A DNA stretch of 38,966 bases from AC-32 sp963717725 (GCA_963717725.1 CAVQWS010000005.1:1-38966), one strand, 5' to 3'; positions 29,094 to 38,816 are shown, counted from the first letter of the stretch. The notes: a model not told the origin generated them from the sequence alone. Numbers and translations: made by a program.

Positions 29094-31494
29094 CCAGCTC
29101 GCGGCGGTAGCGCTCGAGCTTCTCGCGCTCGGCGTCGACGACGTCGCCGGGCGCGTTGGCGACGAAGCGCTCATTGGCCAGCATCGATTCGGCCCTGGCG
29201 ATCTCGCCGCGGAGCCGGGCGGCCTCGGCCTCGACGTTGCCGCCGTCGGCCTTGGCGCGGTCGGGCCTGACGACCGCGTCGAAGATCCGCTCCTGCTCGC
29301 CATCGAGCTGCGGCCGCACGCCCGCGCGCCGGAAGACCTCGGCCGCGGTCTGGATCGGCTCGAACTCGGCACCGGCGTCCTGCACGCCGAGCGACTCCGG
29401 CCAGGGCGCGACGATCAGCCTGCTTTCACGGTCGGGCAGGTTCGACCAGATCTCCTCCGTCACGTGCGGCAGCACCGGATGCAGCAGCTTCAGCAGCCGC
29501 TCGAGGTTGGCAAGCGCGGTCGCCTGCGCGTCCTCGTCGCCGTCGTAGAGCCGCTGCTTGATCGCCTCCGCGTACCAGTCGCAGAAGTCGTCGAAGGTGA
29601 CGTGGTACAGCACGCTCGTCGCGGGCGAGAAGTCGAAGGCCGCGAAGTGCTCCTCGACCTGGGCCTGCGCCTGGTCGAGCCGCCAGGCGATCCAGCGCTC
29701 CTCCAGCGCCGCCGGGCGCTGCTCTGGCCTGGCCTCCCCCACGTTCGCGAGGATCAAGCGCGAGACGTTCCAGAGCTTGTTCGCAAGCTTGCGGCCCTCC
29801 TCGATCGCCCCTTCGGAGAAGCGCACGTCCTGCGAGGAGGTCAGCTTGAGCAGTCCGTAGCGCGTCGCGTCCGCGCCGTGGCGCTCGATCAGCTCGAGCG
29901 GGTCGAGGCCGGTACCGAGGCTCTTCGACATCCGCCGGCCGTCCGCCGCCAGCACCGTCGTGTGGATGATCACGTCGCTGAACGGGATCTCGCCGATCAG
30001 CTCCAGCCCGCTGAAGATCATCCGGTTCTCCCAGAGTCGGATGATCTCGCGCGCGGTCGTGTTCAGCGAGCCGGGGTACCAGGCCCCGAGCTCCGGCGTC
30101 TCCTCGGGCCAGCCGAGGATCGCGAACGGCCAGAGCGCCGACGAGAACCAAGTGTCGAGCACCTCCTCGCTGCGCGTCAGCTCGGTCGAGCCGCACTCGG
30201 CGCACGCCTCGGGCTCGGTCTCCTCGACGGTCTGGTGGCCGTTCGGGCACTCCCAGACCGGCAGCTGGTGCCCCCACCAGAGCTGGCGCGAGATGTTCCA
30301 GTCGGGCGCGTTCTCGAGCGAGTCGATCGCGAAGCGGTGCTGCGAGGGCGGGTGATAGCGGACACGCCCTTCCTTCAGTGCTGCGAGGGCCGGCTGCTTG
30401 AGCTCGTCCATCGCGCACCACCATTGCAGTGAGATCAGCGGCTCGATCCGGCTCTTGCAGCGCTCACAGAGAGCGATCGAGTGCCGGTACGCGTCGCGCT
30501 TGACGAGGAGCCCGCGCTCCTTTAGCCAGGCGAGGATCCGCTCCTCGGCCTCGTCCTGGGTGAGGCCGACGAGCTCGCCGGCGTCCTCGTTCATGCGGCC
30601 GTCCGGCCCGATCACGGTCAGCTCGGGCAGGTCGTGCGCGCGGCCGATCTCGAAGTCGAGCGGGTCGTGGCCGGGCGTGACCTTGAGCGCGCCCGTGCCG
30701 AACTCCGGGTCGACGCGCTCGTCCTCGATCACGGGCACGGCGCGCTCGACGAACGGCACCACGACGTCACGCCCGACCGCGCCGGCCCAACGCTCGTCGC
30801 CTGGCGAGACCGCCACCGCCACATCGGCCAGGATCGTCGCCGGCCGCGCGGTCGCGATCGTCACGCCGTCGTCCGGATCGTCCACGAACGGGTAGCGCAC
30901 GTGGGTGAGCGCGTCGTCGACCTCCTCGTGAACGAGCTCAAGGTCGGAGAGCGAGGTCTGGTGGTGCGGGCACCAGTTGATGATCCGGTTCGCGCGGTAG
31001 ATCCAGCCCTTGCGGGAGAGGTGTACGAACCAGCGCATCACCGCACGCACGTACAGGTCGTCCATCGTGAAGCGCTCGCGGCGGTAGTCCATCGAGGCGC
31101 CCATGCGTCGGAACTGGCCCATGATCGTGCCGCCGTATTCGCGCAGCCAGTCCCAGACGATCTCGACGAAGCGCTCGCGGCCGACCTCCTCGCGTGAGGT
31201 TCCTTGCTCGACGAGATGCTTCTCGACGGCGTTCTGCGTCGAGATCCCCGCGTGGTCGTAGCCGGTCAAGAACGCGGTCTCAAAGCCGCGCATCCGGTGC
31301 CAGCGGACGAGCGCATCTGCGAGCGAGATCTGCAGCGCATGGCCCGTGTGCAGCGCGCCGGTGACGTTCGGCGGCGGGTGCGCAACCACGAACGTCTCGC
31401 GCCCGGAGCCTGGCTCGGCGTTGTAGAGACCCTCGTCCTCCCAGGTGCGCTGCCAGCGCTCCTCGACGCCTTGGGGCTTGTAGAGCGGTTCCAT
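29077..31494 (-). CDS. valS: Valyl-tRNA synthetase
   Basis: The 805-residue class Ia synthetase has the HIGH motif as HTGH (PPPNVTGALHTGHALQI), the KMSKS motif as RMSKS (ADGRRMSKSLGTG), an editing-domain block (TIATARPATILADVAVAVSP) and a C-terminal coiled coil (AEAARLRGEIARAESMLANE). It charges tRNA-Val and edits mischarged threonine. ATG at 31494 begins the conserved MEPLYKPQGVEERW. The start is 20 bases from the divergent membrane-protein gene. Confidence 0.97.
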   Translation of the reverse strand: MEPLYKPQGVEERWQRTWEDEGLYNAEPGSGRETFVVAHPPPNVTGALHTGHALQISLADALVRWHRMRGFETAFLTGYDHAGISTQNAVEKHLVEQGTSREEVGRERFVEIVWDWLREYGGTIMGQFRRMGASMDYRRERFTMDDLYVRAVMRWFVHLSRKGWIYRANRIINWCPHHQTSLSDLELVHEEVDDALTHVRYPFVDDPDDGVTIATARPATILADVAVAVSPGDERWAGAVGRDVVVPFVERAVPVIEDERVDPEFGTGALKVTPGHDPLDFEIGRAHDLPELTVIGPDGRMNEDAGELVGLTQDEAEERILAWLKERGLLVKRDAYRHSIALCERCKSRIEPLISLQWWCAMDELKQPALAALKEGRVRYHPPSQHRFAIDSLENAPDWNISRQLWWGHQLPVWECPNGHQTVEETEPEACAECGSTELTRSEEVLDTWFSSALWPFAILGWPEETPELGAWYPGSLNTTAREIIRLWENRMIFSGLELIGEIPFSDVIIHTTVLAADGRRMSKSLGTGLDPLELIERHGADATRYGLLKLTSSQDVRFSEGAIEEGRKLANKLWNVSRLILANVGEARPEQRPAALEERWIAWRLDQAQAQVEEHFAAFDFSPATSVLYHVTFDDFCDWYAEAIKQRLYDGDEDAQATALANLERLLKLLHPVLPHVTEEIWSNLPDRESRLIVAPWPESLGVQDAGAEFEPIQTAAEVFRRAGVRPQLDGEQERIFDAVVRPDRAKADGGNVEAEAARLRGEIARAESMLANERFVANAPGDVVDAEREKLERYRRELDALGV

Positions 31495-31514
31495 TCGGGC
31501 AAGTTTACGAGCAC

Positions 31515-32468
31515 ATGGGTGAGTTCTTTCACGCTGTCCGGGTCTTCTTCGACCACCTCGCCGGGGTCGGCTGGACGGCGCTCGCGATCGCACTCGCGAT
31601 CCACTTCGCCCGGCTGCTGACCCGCACCGTCGCCTGGCGGAACATCCTCGCCGCCTCGTATCCAGATCAGCGCTGGCGCTGGCTGCCCGTGGCGAAGGCT
31701 TACATCGGCGGCGTCGGGATCAACTCGATCGTGCCAGGCCGCGCCGGCGACGTGGTCAAGCTCTACCTCGTCCACCGCGAGCAGCCGGCGACCACCTACA
31801 CCACGCTTGCCTCGACTCTCGTCACCGAGACGCTGCTCGACCTGGTGCTGGCGACCGCGATCTTCCTCTGGGCGCTGACACAGGGCGTGCTGCCGAGCCT
31901 GCACGTGTTGCCGAGCATCCCCGCCTTCGACTGGGGCTGGCTGTTCCGGGACCAACGCGCGACGGCGATCGCGGTTGCGGCCCTGACCCTCGGCGCGGTC
32001 TGGTTCTGGCACTGGGCCTCGCAGCACATCGAGAACTTCAAGCAGCACGTGGGACAGGGCTTCGCGATCCTGCATGACCGGGGGCGCTACGGCCGCGAGG
32101 TGGCGAGCTGGCAGCTGCTCAGCTGGGTGCTGCGGATCGCATCGCTCTACTGGTTCCTGCGCGCCTTCCACGTGGACGCATCGATCCATAACGCACTGCT
32201 CGCCCAGGTGGTCGACAGCTTCTCGACGCTGCTGCCGTTCTCACCCGGCGGCGCCGGCACCAAGCAGGGCCTGCTCGTCTACGTGCTCCACGGCGAGGCT
32301 TCGAGCTCGACGCTGCTCGCCTTCAGCGTCGGCCAGTACGTCGCCGTGACCGCCTTCAACGTCGCGATCGGCGCGATTGCGATCTTCAGCTCGCTTGGGA
32401 CGCTGCGCCTGCGCAAGATCCTCGGCCAGGCCAAGGCCTCAGAGTCGGACGCGAAGCAGCCCAGCTAG
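31515..32468 (+). CDS. UPF0104/LPG synthase-type membrane protein
   Basis: The 317-residue protein has about seven membrane segments and the pattern of the lysylphosphatidylglycerol-synthase TM family: GVGINSIVPGRAGDVVKLYL early, and VDSFSTLLPFSPGGAGTKQG late. The stand-alone family (UPF0104/AglD-like) is implicated in lipid or glycolipid handling, but specific activity is unknown and the MprF catalytic domain is absent. It is divergent from valS and on the plus strand, in a block that interrupts the clpX-valS order. Confidence 0.87.
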   Translation: MGEFFHAVRVFFDHLAGVGWTALAIALAIHFARLLTRTVAWRNILAASYPDQRWRWLPVAKAYIGGVGINSIVPGRAGDVVKLYLVHREQPATTYTTLASTLVTETLLDLVLATAIFLWALTQGVLPSLHVLPSIPAFDWGWLFRDQRATAIAVAALTLGAVWFWHWASQHIENFKQHVGQGFAILHDRGRYGREVASWQLLSWVLRIASLYWFLRAFHVDASIHNALLAQVVDSFSTLLPFSPGGAGTKQGLLVYVLHGEASSSTLLAFSVGQYVAVTAFNVAIGAIAIFSSLGTLRLRKILGQAKASESDAKQPS

Positions 32469-32552
32469 GCGAGTCGACGCCGCATCACAGCCCCTCACGC
32501 GAACGCCGGGATGCGGGCCTATGATCGAAGCGTGGAAACAGCGCAAGGACTC

Positions 32553-33182
32553 ATGAAGCCGAGACTTCGGGGCGTCTTTCACGAGCTTGGCTTCTATGCG
32601 GCTGTCGCCACCGGCGTCGTCGTGGTCGTCACGGCCGACCCGGGAAAGGCGCGCATGGCCGGCGTGATCTTCGCCAGCTGTGTCGCCCTCTGCTTCGGGG
32701 CCAGCGCTGTCTACCACCGACCGACCTGGCGCCCCCGGGCACGCGCTTGGCTTGCGCGGCTCGATCACGCCGGCGTCTACTTGCTGATCGCCGGCAGTTA
32801 TGCGCCGTTCGGCCTGATCGTGTTGTCGAGGGGTTGGGCAATTCCGGTGCTCGCGATCGTCTGGGGCGGCGCGCTCGCCGCCATCCTCTTGAAGCTGTTC
32901 TGGGTCCAGGCGCCGAAGTGGTTGTCAGTCGCGATTGGGTTGACGCTCGGCTGGGTCGGAGCGGTTGCTTTTCCGCAACTGCTAAAGCTCTCCGCGGTCC
33001 CGATCTTGCTCATCGTCGCGAGCGGACTGTTCTTTACCTTCGGCGCGGTCGTCTATGCACTTCGGCGTCCCGACCCGCGCCCACAGCTCTTCGGTTATCA
33101 CGAGCTCTTTCATGTGCTGACGGTGGCGGCGGTGGCGTGTGAGTACGCTGCAGTCGCCTTCTACGTGCTCCCGCGCGCGTAG
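32553..33182 (+). CDS. Hemolysin III/PAQR-family membrane protein
   Basis: From the ATG at 32553 (AAGGA five bases upstream) the product is 209 residues with seven hydrophobic segments. It has the PAQR zinc-site residues: SAVYHR early, RLDHAGVYLLIAGSYAPF in the middle and FGYHELFHVLTV late. Bacterial members (YqfA/hemolysin III) are membrane proteins of unclear function. A GTG at 32532 is an alternative start. The 84 bases since the previous stop show no other feature. Confidence 0.88.
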   Translation: MKPRLRGVFHELGFYAAVATGVVVVVTADPGKARMAGVIFASCVALCFGASAVYHRPTWRPRARAWLARLDHAGVYLLIAGSYAPFGLIVLSRGWAIPVLAIVWGGALAAILLKLFWVQAPKWLSVAIGLTLGWVGAVAFPQLLKLSAVPILLIVASGLFFTFGAVVYALRRPDPRPQLFGYHELFHVLTVAAVACEYAAVAFYVLPRA

Positions 33183-33248
33183 GACCCGACGTTGGCCTGA
33201 ATCCACCCGGTCACACCTAGTTCGGCTGCGACAGGTTTCCTCTTGCTA

Positions 33249-34523
33249 CTACGCGGACTCTTCGGCGAGCTCTTGCGGCTCGTCGTCCGCTCCGGCGCTC
33301 GTCACGAGCGTCGGCTTGATGCCCTGCGTGATCGTCTCCTTGGTGATCGCGCACTTGACGACGTCCTTGCGCGATGGGAGCTCGAACATCACGTCGAGCA
33401 GCGCGCTCTCGATGATCGAACGCAGTCCGCGGGCACCGGTCTCGCGGGCGAGCGCCTTCTCGGCGATCTCCCAGAGCGCCTCCTCAGTGAAGACGAGCTC
33501 GATGTCGTCGTAGGCGAAGAAGCGCTGGAACTGCCGGGTGAGCGCGTTCTTGGGCTCGGTCAGGATCTGGACGAGGTCCTCGCGCTTGAGCTGATGCACC
33601 GTCGAGACGACCGGCAGCCGGCCGATGAATTCCGGGATCAGCCCGTAGGAGAGCAGGTCCTCCGGCATCACATGCGAGAGCATCTCGGATGCCTCGTAGG
33701 AGTTCTTCGAGCGGATCTCGGCGCCGAAGCCCATCGCGTGCTTGCCGATCCGCTTGCCGACGATCGACTCGAGGTCGGCGAACGCGCCGCCGCAGATGAA
33801 GAGGATGTTGGTCGTGTCGATCGAGAGGAACTCCTGGTGCGGGTGCTTGCGCCCACCTTGTGGCGGCACCGAGGCGACCGTGCCCTCGAGGATCTTCAGC
33901 AGCGCCTGCTGCACGCCCTCGCCCGAGACGTCGCGCGTGATCGACGGGTTGTCGGCCTTGCGCGCGATCTTGTCGACCTCGTCGATGTAGATGATCCCGG
34001 TCTCGGCCTTCTTGATGTCGAAGTCGGCGGCCTGGATCAGCTTCAGGAGGATGTTCTCGACGTCCTCGCCGACGTAGCCTGCCTCGGTCAGCGCCGTCGC
34101 GTCCGCGATCGCGAACGGGACGTTGAGGATCCGCGCCAGCGTCTGGGCGAGCAGCGTCTTGCCGCAGCCGGTCGGGCCCAGCAGGAGGATGTTCGACTTC
34201 TGTAGCTCGACGTCGTCCTCTTCGGCGGCCATCTGCACGCGCTTGTAGTGGTTGTAGACGGCTACCGCGAGCGTGCGTTTCGCCTCTTCCTGCGAGACGA
34301 CGTAGTCGTTCAGGACGGCGTAGATGTCACGCGGCCGCGGCAGGTTGTCGAGGTCCAGCTGCGCGGGAGCGGTGAGCTCCTCGTCGATGATCTCGTTGCA
34401 GAGGTCGATGCACTCGTCGCAGATGTAGACCCCAGGGCCTGCGATGAGCTTTTTGACCTGCCGCTGACTCTTCCCGCAGAAACTGCAGAGCAGCTGCTCG
34501 TTGCCATCGGATGCGCGCGCCAC
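33249..34523 (-). CDS. clpX: ATP-dependent unfoldase ClpX
   Basis: The 424-residue protein has the N-terminal zinc domain (Cys13, Cys16, Cys35, Cys38 in LLCSFCGKSQ and VYICDECIDLC), Walker A GPTGCGKTLLAQTLA, Walker B IIYIDEVDKIA and the ClpX-specific loops (VSGEGVQQALLKILEGTVAS). It unfolds tagged substrates and feeds them to ClpP, which is encoded 41 bases upstream in the same direction. Length is normal. Confidence 0.98.
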   Translation of the reverse strand: MARASDGNEQLLCSFCGKSQRQVKKLIAGPGVYICDECIDLCNEIIDEELTAPAQLDLDNLPRPRDIYAVLNDYVVSQEEAKRTLAVAVYNHYKRVQMAAEEDDVELQKSNILLLGPTGCGKTLLAQTLARILNVPFAIADATALTEAGYVGEDVENILLKLIQAADFDIKKAETGIIYIDEVDKIARKADNPSITRDVSGEGVQQALLKILEGTVASVPPQGGRKHPHQEFLSIDTTNILFICGGAFADLESIVGKRIGKHAMGFGAEIRSKNSYEASEMLSHVMPEDLLSYGLIPEFIGRLPVVSTVHQLKREDLVQILTEPKNALTRQFQRFFAYDDIELVFTEEALWEIAEKALARETGARGLRSIIESALLDVMFELPSRKDVVKCAITKETITQGIKPTLVTSAGADDEPQELAEESA

Positions 34524-34564
34524 CTCAGTCTCCTTTTACCTCGGATCGGCCTGAGAATCCAGGC

Positions 34565-35182
34565 CTACGCCCCATCCTTGGCGCCATCCTTGGCGGTGTC
34601 GCGATGGATGATCACGCTGTCGATGATGCCGTAGTCCTGCGCTTCTTGCGGCGTCATGAAGTAGTCGCGCTCCATGTCCTTCGAAACTTTGTCGATCTCC
34701 TGCCCTGTGTGCTCCGACATGATCTCCTCGAGTCGCCGCTTGAGGGCGATCGTCTCCCGGGCATGGATCTCGATGTCCGTCGCCTGCCCCTGGAAACCGC
34801 CCCAGACCTGGTGGATGAGGATCTTGGCGTTCGGCAGCGCCATCCGCTTTCCTTTCGCGCCGCCGGCGAGCAGGAGTGCGCCCATCGACATCGCGGTGCC
34901 GACGCAGATCGTCTGCACGTCGGGCTTGATGAACTGCATCGTGTCGTAGATCGCAAGCCCGTGGTAGACCGAGCCGCCCGGCGAGTTGATGTAGATCGAG
35001 AGGTCCTTGTCGGGGTCCTCGGACTCGAGGTGCAGCAGCTGCGCGATGATCAGGTTGGCGATCTGGTCGTCGATGGGCGTGCCGAGAAAGATGATTCGCT
35101 CGTTCAACAGGCGCGAATAGATGTCGAACGAGCGCTCGCCGCGCGACGTTTGCTCGATCACCATCGGGATCAATGGGCTCAT
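34565..35182 (-). CDS. clpP: ATP-dependent Clp protease proteolytic subunit
   Basis: With the ATG at 35182 the enzyme is 205 residues. The catalytic triad is Ser99 (GTAMSMGALLLAGG), His124 (ILIHQVWGG) and Asp173 (MERDYFMTPQEA). The oligomerisation region (INSPGGSVYHGLAIYDTMQ) is intact. AAGGAG lies six bases before this ATG, which also overlaps the TGA of tig; the frame nine codons longer lacks such support. Only one clpP copy is seen in the window, although actinobacteria often have two in tandem. Confidence 0.97.
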   Translation of the reverse strand: MSPLIPMVIEQTSRGERSFDIYSRLLNERIIFLGTPIDDQIANLIIAQLLHLESEDPDKDLSIYINSPGGSVYHGLAIYDTMQFIKPDVQTICVGTAMSMGALLLAGGAKGKRMALPNAKILIHQVWGGFQGQATDIEIHARETIALKRRLEEIMSEHTGQEIDKVSKDMERDYFMTPQEAQDYGIIDSVIIHRDTAKDGAKDGA

Positions 35183-36543
35183 GCTGGCTCCTTGCTGCCG
35201 GGGGTCCACAGTTTCGTCTCGGTCGGTTGCGATTCCTTGTCTGGGGTCCAGATCTCCTCGCGGGCGCGCGCAACCTCGAGCGGGATGCGCTTCGCCTCGG
35301 CCGCGACGCGGTCGAGCGCCTTGCGCAGGCGCAGGTCGGACCGCAGCAGCTCCTGGCGGCCCGAGTCGAACACCTGCTTGATCGCCTCGTCCGGGTCGTC
35401 GCCTGAAAGCTCGGCCTGCTCGCGGATCAGGTCCTCGATCTCCGAGTCGGTCACCTCGAGCTCGAGCTGGTCGGCGACCGCCTCGAGCACGAGCTCGCGG
35501 GCGACCGAGAGCGCGGCCTCCTCGGTCATCCGCTGCACGAGCTGCTCGGCCGTCTGGCCTGAAAGCTGGAAGTAGGCCTCGGCGCTGATGCCGCGGCTCT
35601 CGAGCGAGCGGCCGAGCCCGTTCAGGAGCTCGCGCGTCCGCGCCTCGACCAGCGGCCCGCCGACCTGGACGTTGGACGCCTGGACCAGCAGGTCGACCGC
35701 AGCGGCGCGGTACTGGGTCTCGGACTCCTCCTCGAGCACGTCGTGCATGCGCTGCTCGAGGTCGGCGCGCAGCTCGGCGAGCGTGTCGAACTCGCTCGCG
35801 GCGCGGGCCAGGTCGTCGTCCAGCGGCGGCAGCACCTTCTCCTTGATCTCCTTGACGGCGACCGTCGCCTTCGCGGTCGAGCCGTCGACCGACTCGAACT
35901 CGACCTCCTTCGTCTCGCCCGAGGAGGCGCCGGTCAGCGCGCGCTCGATCTCCTCGACGAGCCGGCCGGAGCCGAGCTCGACCACCAGGTCGCGCTGGCC
36001 CTCGCCGTTCTCGTCGAGTGCGTCGACGACCAGCACGTCGCCGGTGTGCGCGGGCCGGTCCTCGACGGGCGCGAGCTCGGCGACCGACTCGCGCAGCGCC
36101 TCGAGCTCCTGCTCGACGAGCTCCTGCGGCACCTCAGGCTCGGCGAACGGAACCTCGAGCTGCGACCAGTCGGCCGGCTCGGGCTTCGGCTGGACGGCGA
36201 CCGTCGCGGTGAACTGGAAGTCGGAATCCTCGGAGCTCGGCAGCTCGTAGTCGTACTCCGGCGCCGCGACCGGGCGGATGTTCGTCGTCGCGGCGGCGTT
36301 CATGAACCAGCCGCCGATGTGGCTCTCGACCGCCTCGGTGAAGATGCGCTCGCGGCCGACCCGCGCCTCGAGCACCTGCGGCGGAACTTTGCCCTTGCGA
36401 AAGCCCGGCACCTTGACCGCCTCGGCGAGGTCGTGCGTCGCGTGCTCGACCGCGTGCTGAAGGTCGGCCTGCGGGACCTCGACGGTCAGCCGGACCTTGT
36501 TGTCGGGCAGCTCCTCGACCTGGGACGCCATCACCCGGTCCAT
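35179..36543 (-). CDS. tig: Trigger factor, ribosome-associated chaperone
   Basis: The 454-residue protein has the ribosome-binding signature GFRKGKVPPQVLEARVG (about 47-63), a peptidyl-prolyl isomerase region (HTGDVLVVDALDENGEGQRD) and a long helical C-terminal chaperone domain. It folds nascent chains at the tunnel exit. Either ATG at 36543 or ATG at 36531 could be the start; neither has a strong Shine-Dalgarno sequence. It heads the tig-clpP-clpX group, with ATGA overlap to clpP. Confidence 0.96.
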   Translation of the reverse strand: MDRVMASQVEELPDNKVRLTVEVPQADLQHAVEHATHDLAEAVKVPGFRKGKVPPQVLEARVGRERIFTEAVESHIGGWFMNAAATTNIRPVAAPEYDYELPSSEDSDFQFTATVAVQPKPEPADWSQLEVPFAEPEVPQELVEQELEALRESVAELAPVEDRPAHTGDVLVVDALDENGEGQRDLVVELGSGRLVEEIERALTGASSGETKEVEFESVDGSTAKATVAVKEIKEKVLPPLDDDLARAASEFDTLAELRADLEQRMHDVLEEESETQYRAAAVDLLVQASNVQVGGPLVEARTRELLNGLGRSLESRGISAEAYFQLSGQTAEQLVQRMTEEAALSVARELVLEAVADQLELEVTDSEIEDLIREQAELSGDDPDEAIKQVFDSGRQELLRSDLRLRKALDRVAAEAKRIPLEVARAREEIWTPDKESQPTETKLWTPGSKEPA

Positions 36544-36578
36544 TCAAGCAAAGGGACCGTGGCCGGCCGAGAAGAGGA

Positions 36579-37499
36579 TCAGTAGTCGTCCGGCTCGCCG
36601 TCGCCGTATTCGAGGTGCTCGAGCCGAGTCATCAACCCCACGCCGCGGAAGTAGACCTTGTTCGAGCGGGGGTAGTAGGCGATGTCGTTCGGCTCGCGAG
36701 TGCCGTAGGCGAGGTACGTGACGCCGTCGTCTTTGGCCACGATCGAGTGCGCGACCCGCGACCCCGGCGGCCGTGCGAACACGTGCCCGGGGCGGAGCTC
36801 GTGCCGCTCCGGCTCGCCGCCGCGCACGGGCAGCAGCTCGAGCGTGCCGCTGCCCTCGAGCACGACGAACGCCTCGGACTCGAGCGAGTGGCAGTGCGGC
36901 GGGCAGCCGCGCTTGCCGACGGTGCGGCGGATCCAGTTGAGGCCGGAGCGCTCCGAACCGGCCGCAGCGGCGAGCACCTTGTCGCCGTCCTCGTCGAGCG
37001 GAACGTCCTCGAGCGCGACCACGTTCGCCGGCCGCTCGCCCGGCTCGGCGAACTCGAGCTCGCCGACCTCGGCCTCGACGTCCCAGGGGTCGTCCGTGCG
37101 GCCCTCGACCCACGGCCAGCCCAGCCGCACCGCCTTCGACCGCGGCAGCCAGCCGTACTCGACGGGATGGCGCGTCCCGAAGACGAGGTACTCGAGCCCA
37201 TCGGGCCCGCCCTTGAACGTGTGCTCGTGGTGGTCGGCGACCTGCACGATCGTGTCGCCGGCCCTGACCTCGCAGACGGCCTCGTCCTGCCAGAGCAGGC
37301 CCGAGCCGGCGAGCACGTAGTAGATCTCCTCCGACAGCCCGTGCGAGTGCGGCGGCGTGGGGAGCCGATCTGGCTCGACGCGCACGCGGTTCACGCCGAT
37401 CCCTTTCGCTCCGGCCGCATCGCCGAGCCGCTGCCACGTCGCGGCCATCGGCCCCTTCTCGTTGCGGCGGTCCTCGACCTCGTCCCAGTGCGCCAACAC
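36579..37499 (-). CDS. Double-cupin protein
   Basis: The 306-residue protein has two cupin barrels. The first (about 45-110) contains TPPHSHGLSEEIYYVLAGSG and ADHHEHTFKGG; the second (about 200-275) contains CPPHCHSLESEAFVVLEGSG. Both keep His-x-His and Glu metal ligands. Bicupins include dioxygenases and sugar or oxalate enzymes, and no substrate is evident. It is 11 bases downstream of the kelch gene and 35 bases before tig, and may be co-transcribed with them. GTG at 37499 is the start. Confidence 0.84.
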   Translation of the reverse strand: MLAHWDEVEDRRNEKGPMAATWQRLGDAAGAKGIGVNRVRVEPDRLPTPPHSHGLSEEIYYVLAGSGLLWQDEAVCEVRAGDTIVQVADHHEHTFKGGPDGLEYLVFGTRHPVEYGWLPRSKAVRLGWPWVEGRTDDPWDVEAEVGELEFAEPGERPANVVALEDVPLDEDGDKVLAAAAGSERSGLNWIRRTVGKRGCPPHCHSLESEAFVVLEGSGTLELLPVRGGEPERHELRPGHVFARPPGSRVAHSIVAKDDGVTYLAYGTREPNDIAYYPRSNKVYFRGVGLMTRLEHLEYGDGEPDDY

Positions 37500-37510
37500 G
37501 CCGGGAAGTA

Positions 37511-38419
37511 TCAGCGAAGCCGCAGGAACTCGTTTGCTCCGCTCACGGACAGGCCTGGCGTCGGGCCGCCGCCGATCACGTAAACGCGCCCACCGAACCC
37601 GAGCACTCCCAGCCCGTGCCTCGGCGTCGGCAGGTCGGGCAGGCGGCGCCAGCGGCGGGTGCGCACGTCGAATGCGTACACCGCGGCCGACGTCCCCGCG
37701 GGCGACTCGCTCCCCGCCGAGACGAGCAGCGGGCCCACCGAGGCCGAGTCGGTGCCGCCTCGCGTCTCGGGCACGCGCGGCAGCGAGACCCAGCGACGGC
37801 GCTTGGGGAGGTAGGCCTGAAAGGCGTCGAAGTTCGTCCCGGACTCACGCCCGGCCACGGCGTACACGCGGCCTCCGAGCGCGCTGACGCCGAGGTGCTC
37901 GCGTGGCCTCGGCCCCGGGATCCGCTTCCAGCGGCGAGCCCGGAGGTCGAACGCGAGCGACGTCTGCGCCAGGCCTCCTTCTGCGACGCCGCCGATCACG
38001 TAGAGCGTCCGGCCGACGATCGCAGCGCCCGCCGCGGCGCGCGGCTCAGGCAGGTCCGGCAGACGCCGCCAGCGACCGCCCGAGAAGACGGACGCGCGGG
38101 TCGGGGCGCCGTAGCCGCCGACGACGTAAAGCCGGTGCCCGTCGGCGGCGGCCATGGCGTGGTTCACGGCGGCGGGCAGGTCCGGCAGCCGCCGCCAGCG
38201 GTTGCGCGTCGGCGAGTAGGCATCCACGCGCTTGGAGCTGCGTCCGTCGGCGAGGAAACCGCCCGCAACGATGAGCTCGTTCCCGACGGTCGCCGCGGCG
38301 ACCTCGCTTCGCGGCAAGGGCAGCGGCGCCCCACGCTTCCAGACGGCCGCCTCGCGCGCGTGGGCAGCCCCGAGCGCGAGCGTCCCGGCGCCGAGCAGCG
38401 CGATCAGCCGGAGAGCCAT
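37511..38419 (-). CDS. Secreted kelch-repeat beta-propeller protein
   Basis: The 302-residue protein has a signal peptide (residues 1-21, LRLIALLGAGTLALGAAHA) and about six kelch blades of about 45 residues. Repeats share the form R(W)xxLPDLPxPRxxxxxxxxxGxxLYVxGG, for example RWRRLPDLPEPRAAAGAAIV and TLYVIGGVAEG. Such propellers bind ligands or act as oxidase scaffolds. No catalytic residues of galactose oxidase are evident. It reaches the ATG at 38419, five bases from the tRNA-Leu gene. Confidence 0.85.
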   Translation of the reverse strand: MALRLIALLGAGTLALGAAHAREAAVWKRGAPLPLPRSEVAAATVGNELIVAGGFLADGRSSKRVDAYSPTRNRWRRLPDLPAAVNHAMAAADGHRLYVVGGYGAPTRASVFSGGRWRRLPDLPEPRAAAGAAIVGRTLYVIGGVAEGGLAQTSLAFDLRARRWKRIPGPRPREHLGVSALGGRVYAVAGRESGTNFDAFQAYLPKRRRWVSLPRVPETRGGTDSASVGPLLVSAGSESPAGTSAAVYAFDVRTRRWRRLPDLPTPRHGLGVLGFGGRVYVIGGGPTPGLSVSGANEFLRLR

Positions 38420-38423
38420 GGAG

Positions 38424-38509
38424 TGCGGGCGAGAGGACTTGAACCTCTAAGGAGCGTTAGCCCCAACGGGACCTAAACCCGCCGCGTCTACCAATTCCGC
38501 CACGCCCGC
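38424..38509 (-). tRNA. tRNA-Leu (TAG anticodon)
   Basis: On the minus strand the acceptor GCGGGCG (38509-38503) pairs with CGCCCGC (38431-38425), with discriminator A at 38424. The anticodon loop reads TTTAGGT, giving TAG. The long variable arm (TTGGGGCTAACGCTCCTTAG) is that of class II tRNA-Leu, and the T loop is GTTCAAGTCCT. CCA is not encoded. Confidence 0.95.
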
Positions 38510-38576
38510 GCGCACGTGAAGGATAGAGACGGTTGGCGACTAACTACTTTCACCGGGCTCCGTCTCAACTCCGGCA

Positions 38577-38777
38577 ATGAACGCAACGGTCATCGCACTC
38601 CCCACCGTCGAGTCGCTCAGCGAAGAGATCCGCGGCGTCGTCTACGAGCGCCAGACCCTGCGCGCCGTCGGCGCCGGCCGCGACGAGCTGGAGCGGAACC
38701 GCGCCGAGCTCGTCCGGCTGCAGCAGGCGCTCGTCGCCGCGCTGATCCGACGCCACCTCCCTGCCGCCGCGGCTTAG
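38577..38777 (+). CDS. Small helical protein, unknown
   Basis: The 66-residue product (MNATVIALPTVESLSEEIRG, VVYERQTLRAVGAGRDELER and a C-terminal Leu/Arg helix ending in IRRHLPAAAA) looks like a two-helix coiled protein. No Shine-Dalgarno sequence is visible and no family is recognised. It lies between tRNA genes on the plus strand. Composition favours coding over chance. Confidence 0.5.
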   Translation: MNATVIALPTVESLSEEIRGVVYERQTLRAVGAGRDELERNRAELVRLQQALVAALIRRHLPAAAA

Positions 38778-38816
38778 TCCCCGGAGCCGCGACGGGCTAT
38801 CCTGTGCCCGCTGCGT

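Noticed and set aside
28357..30432. 691-codon open frame opposite folC and valS
   Set aside because: It crosses two well-supported genes and shows no domain.
38774..38803. TTAGTC and TATCCT as a promoter for tRNA-His
   Set aside because: Elements are weak, the spacing is 18 bases and such matches are frequent; not enough to call.
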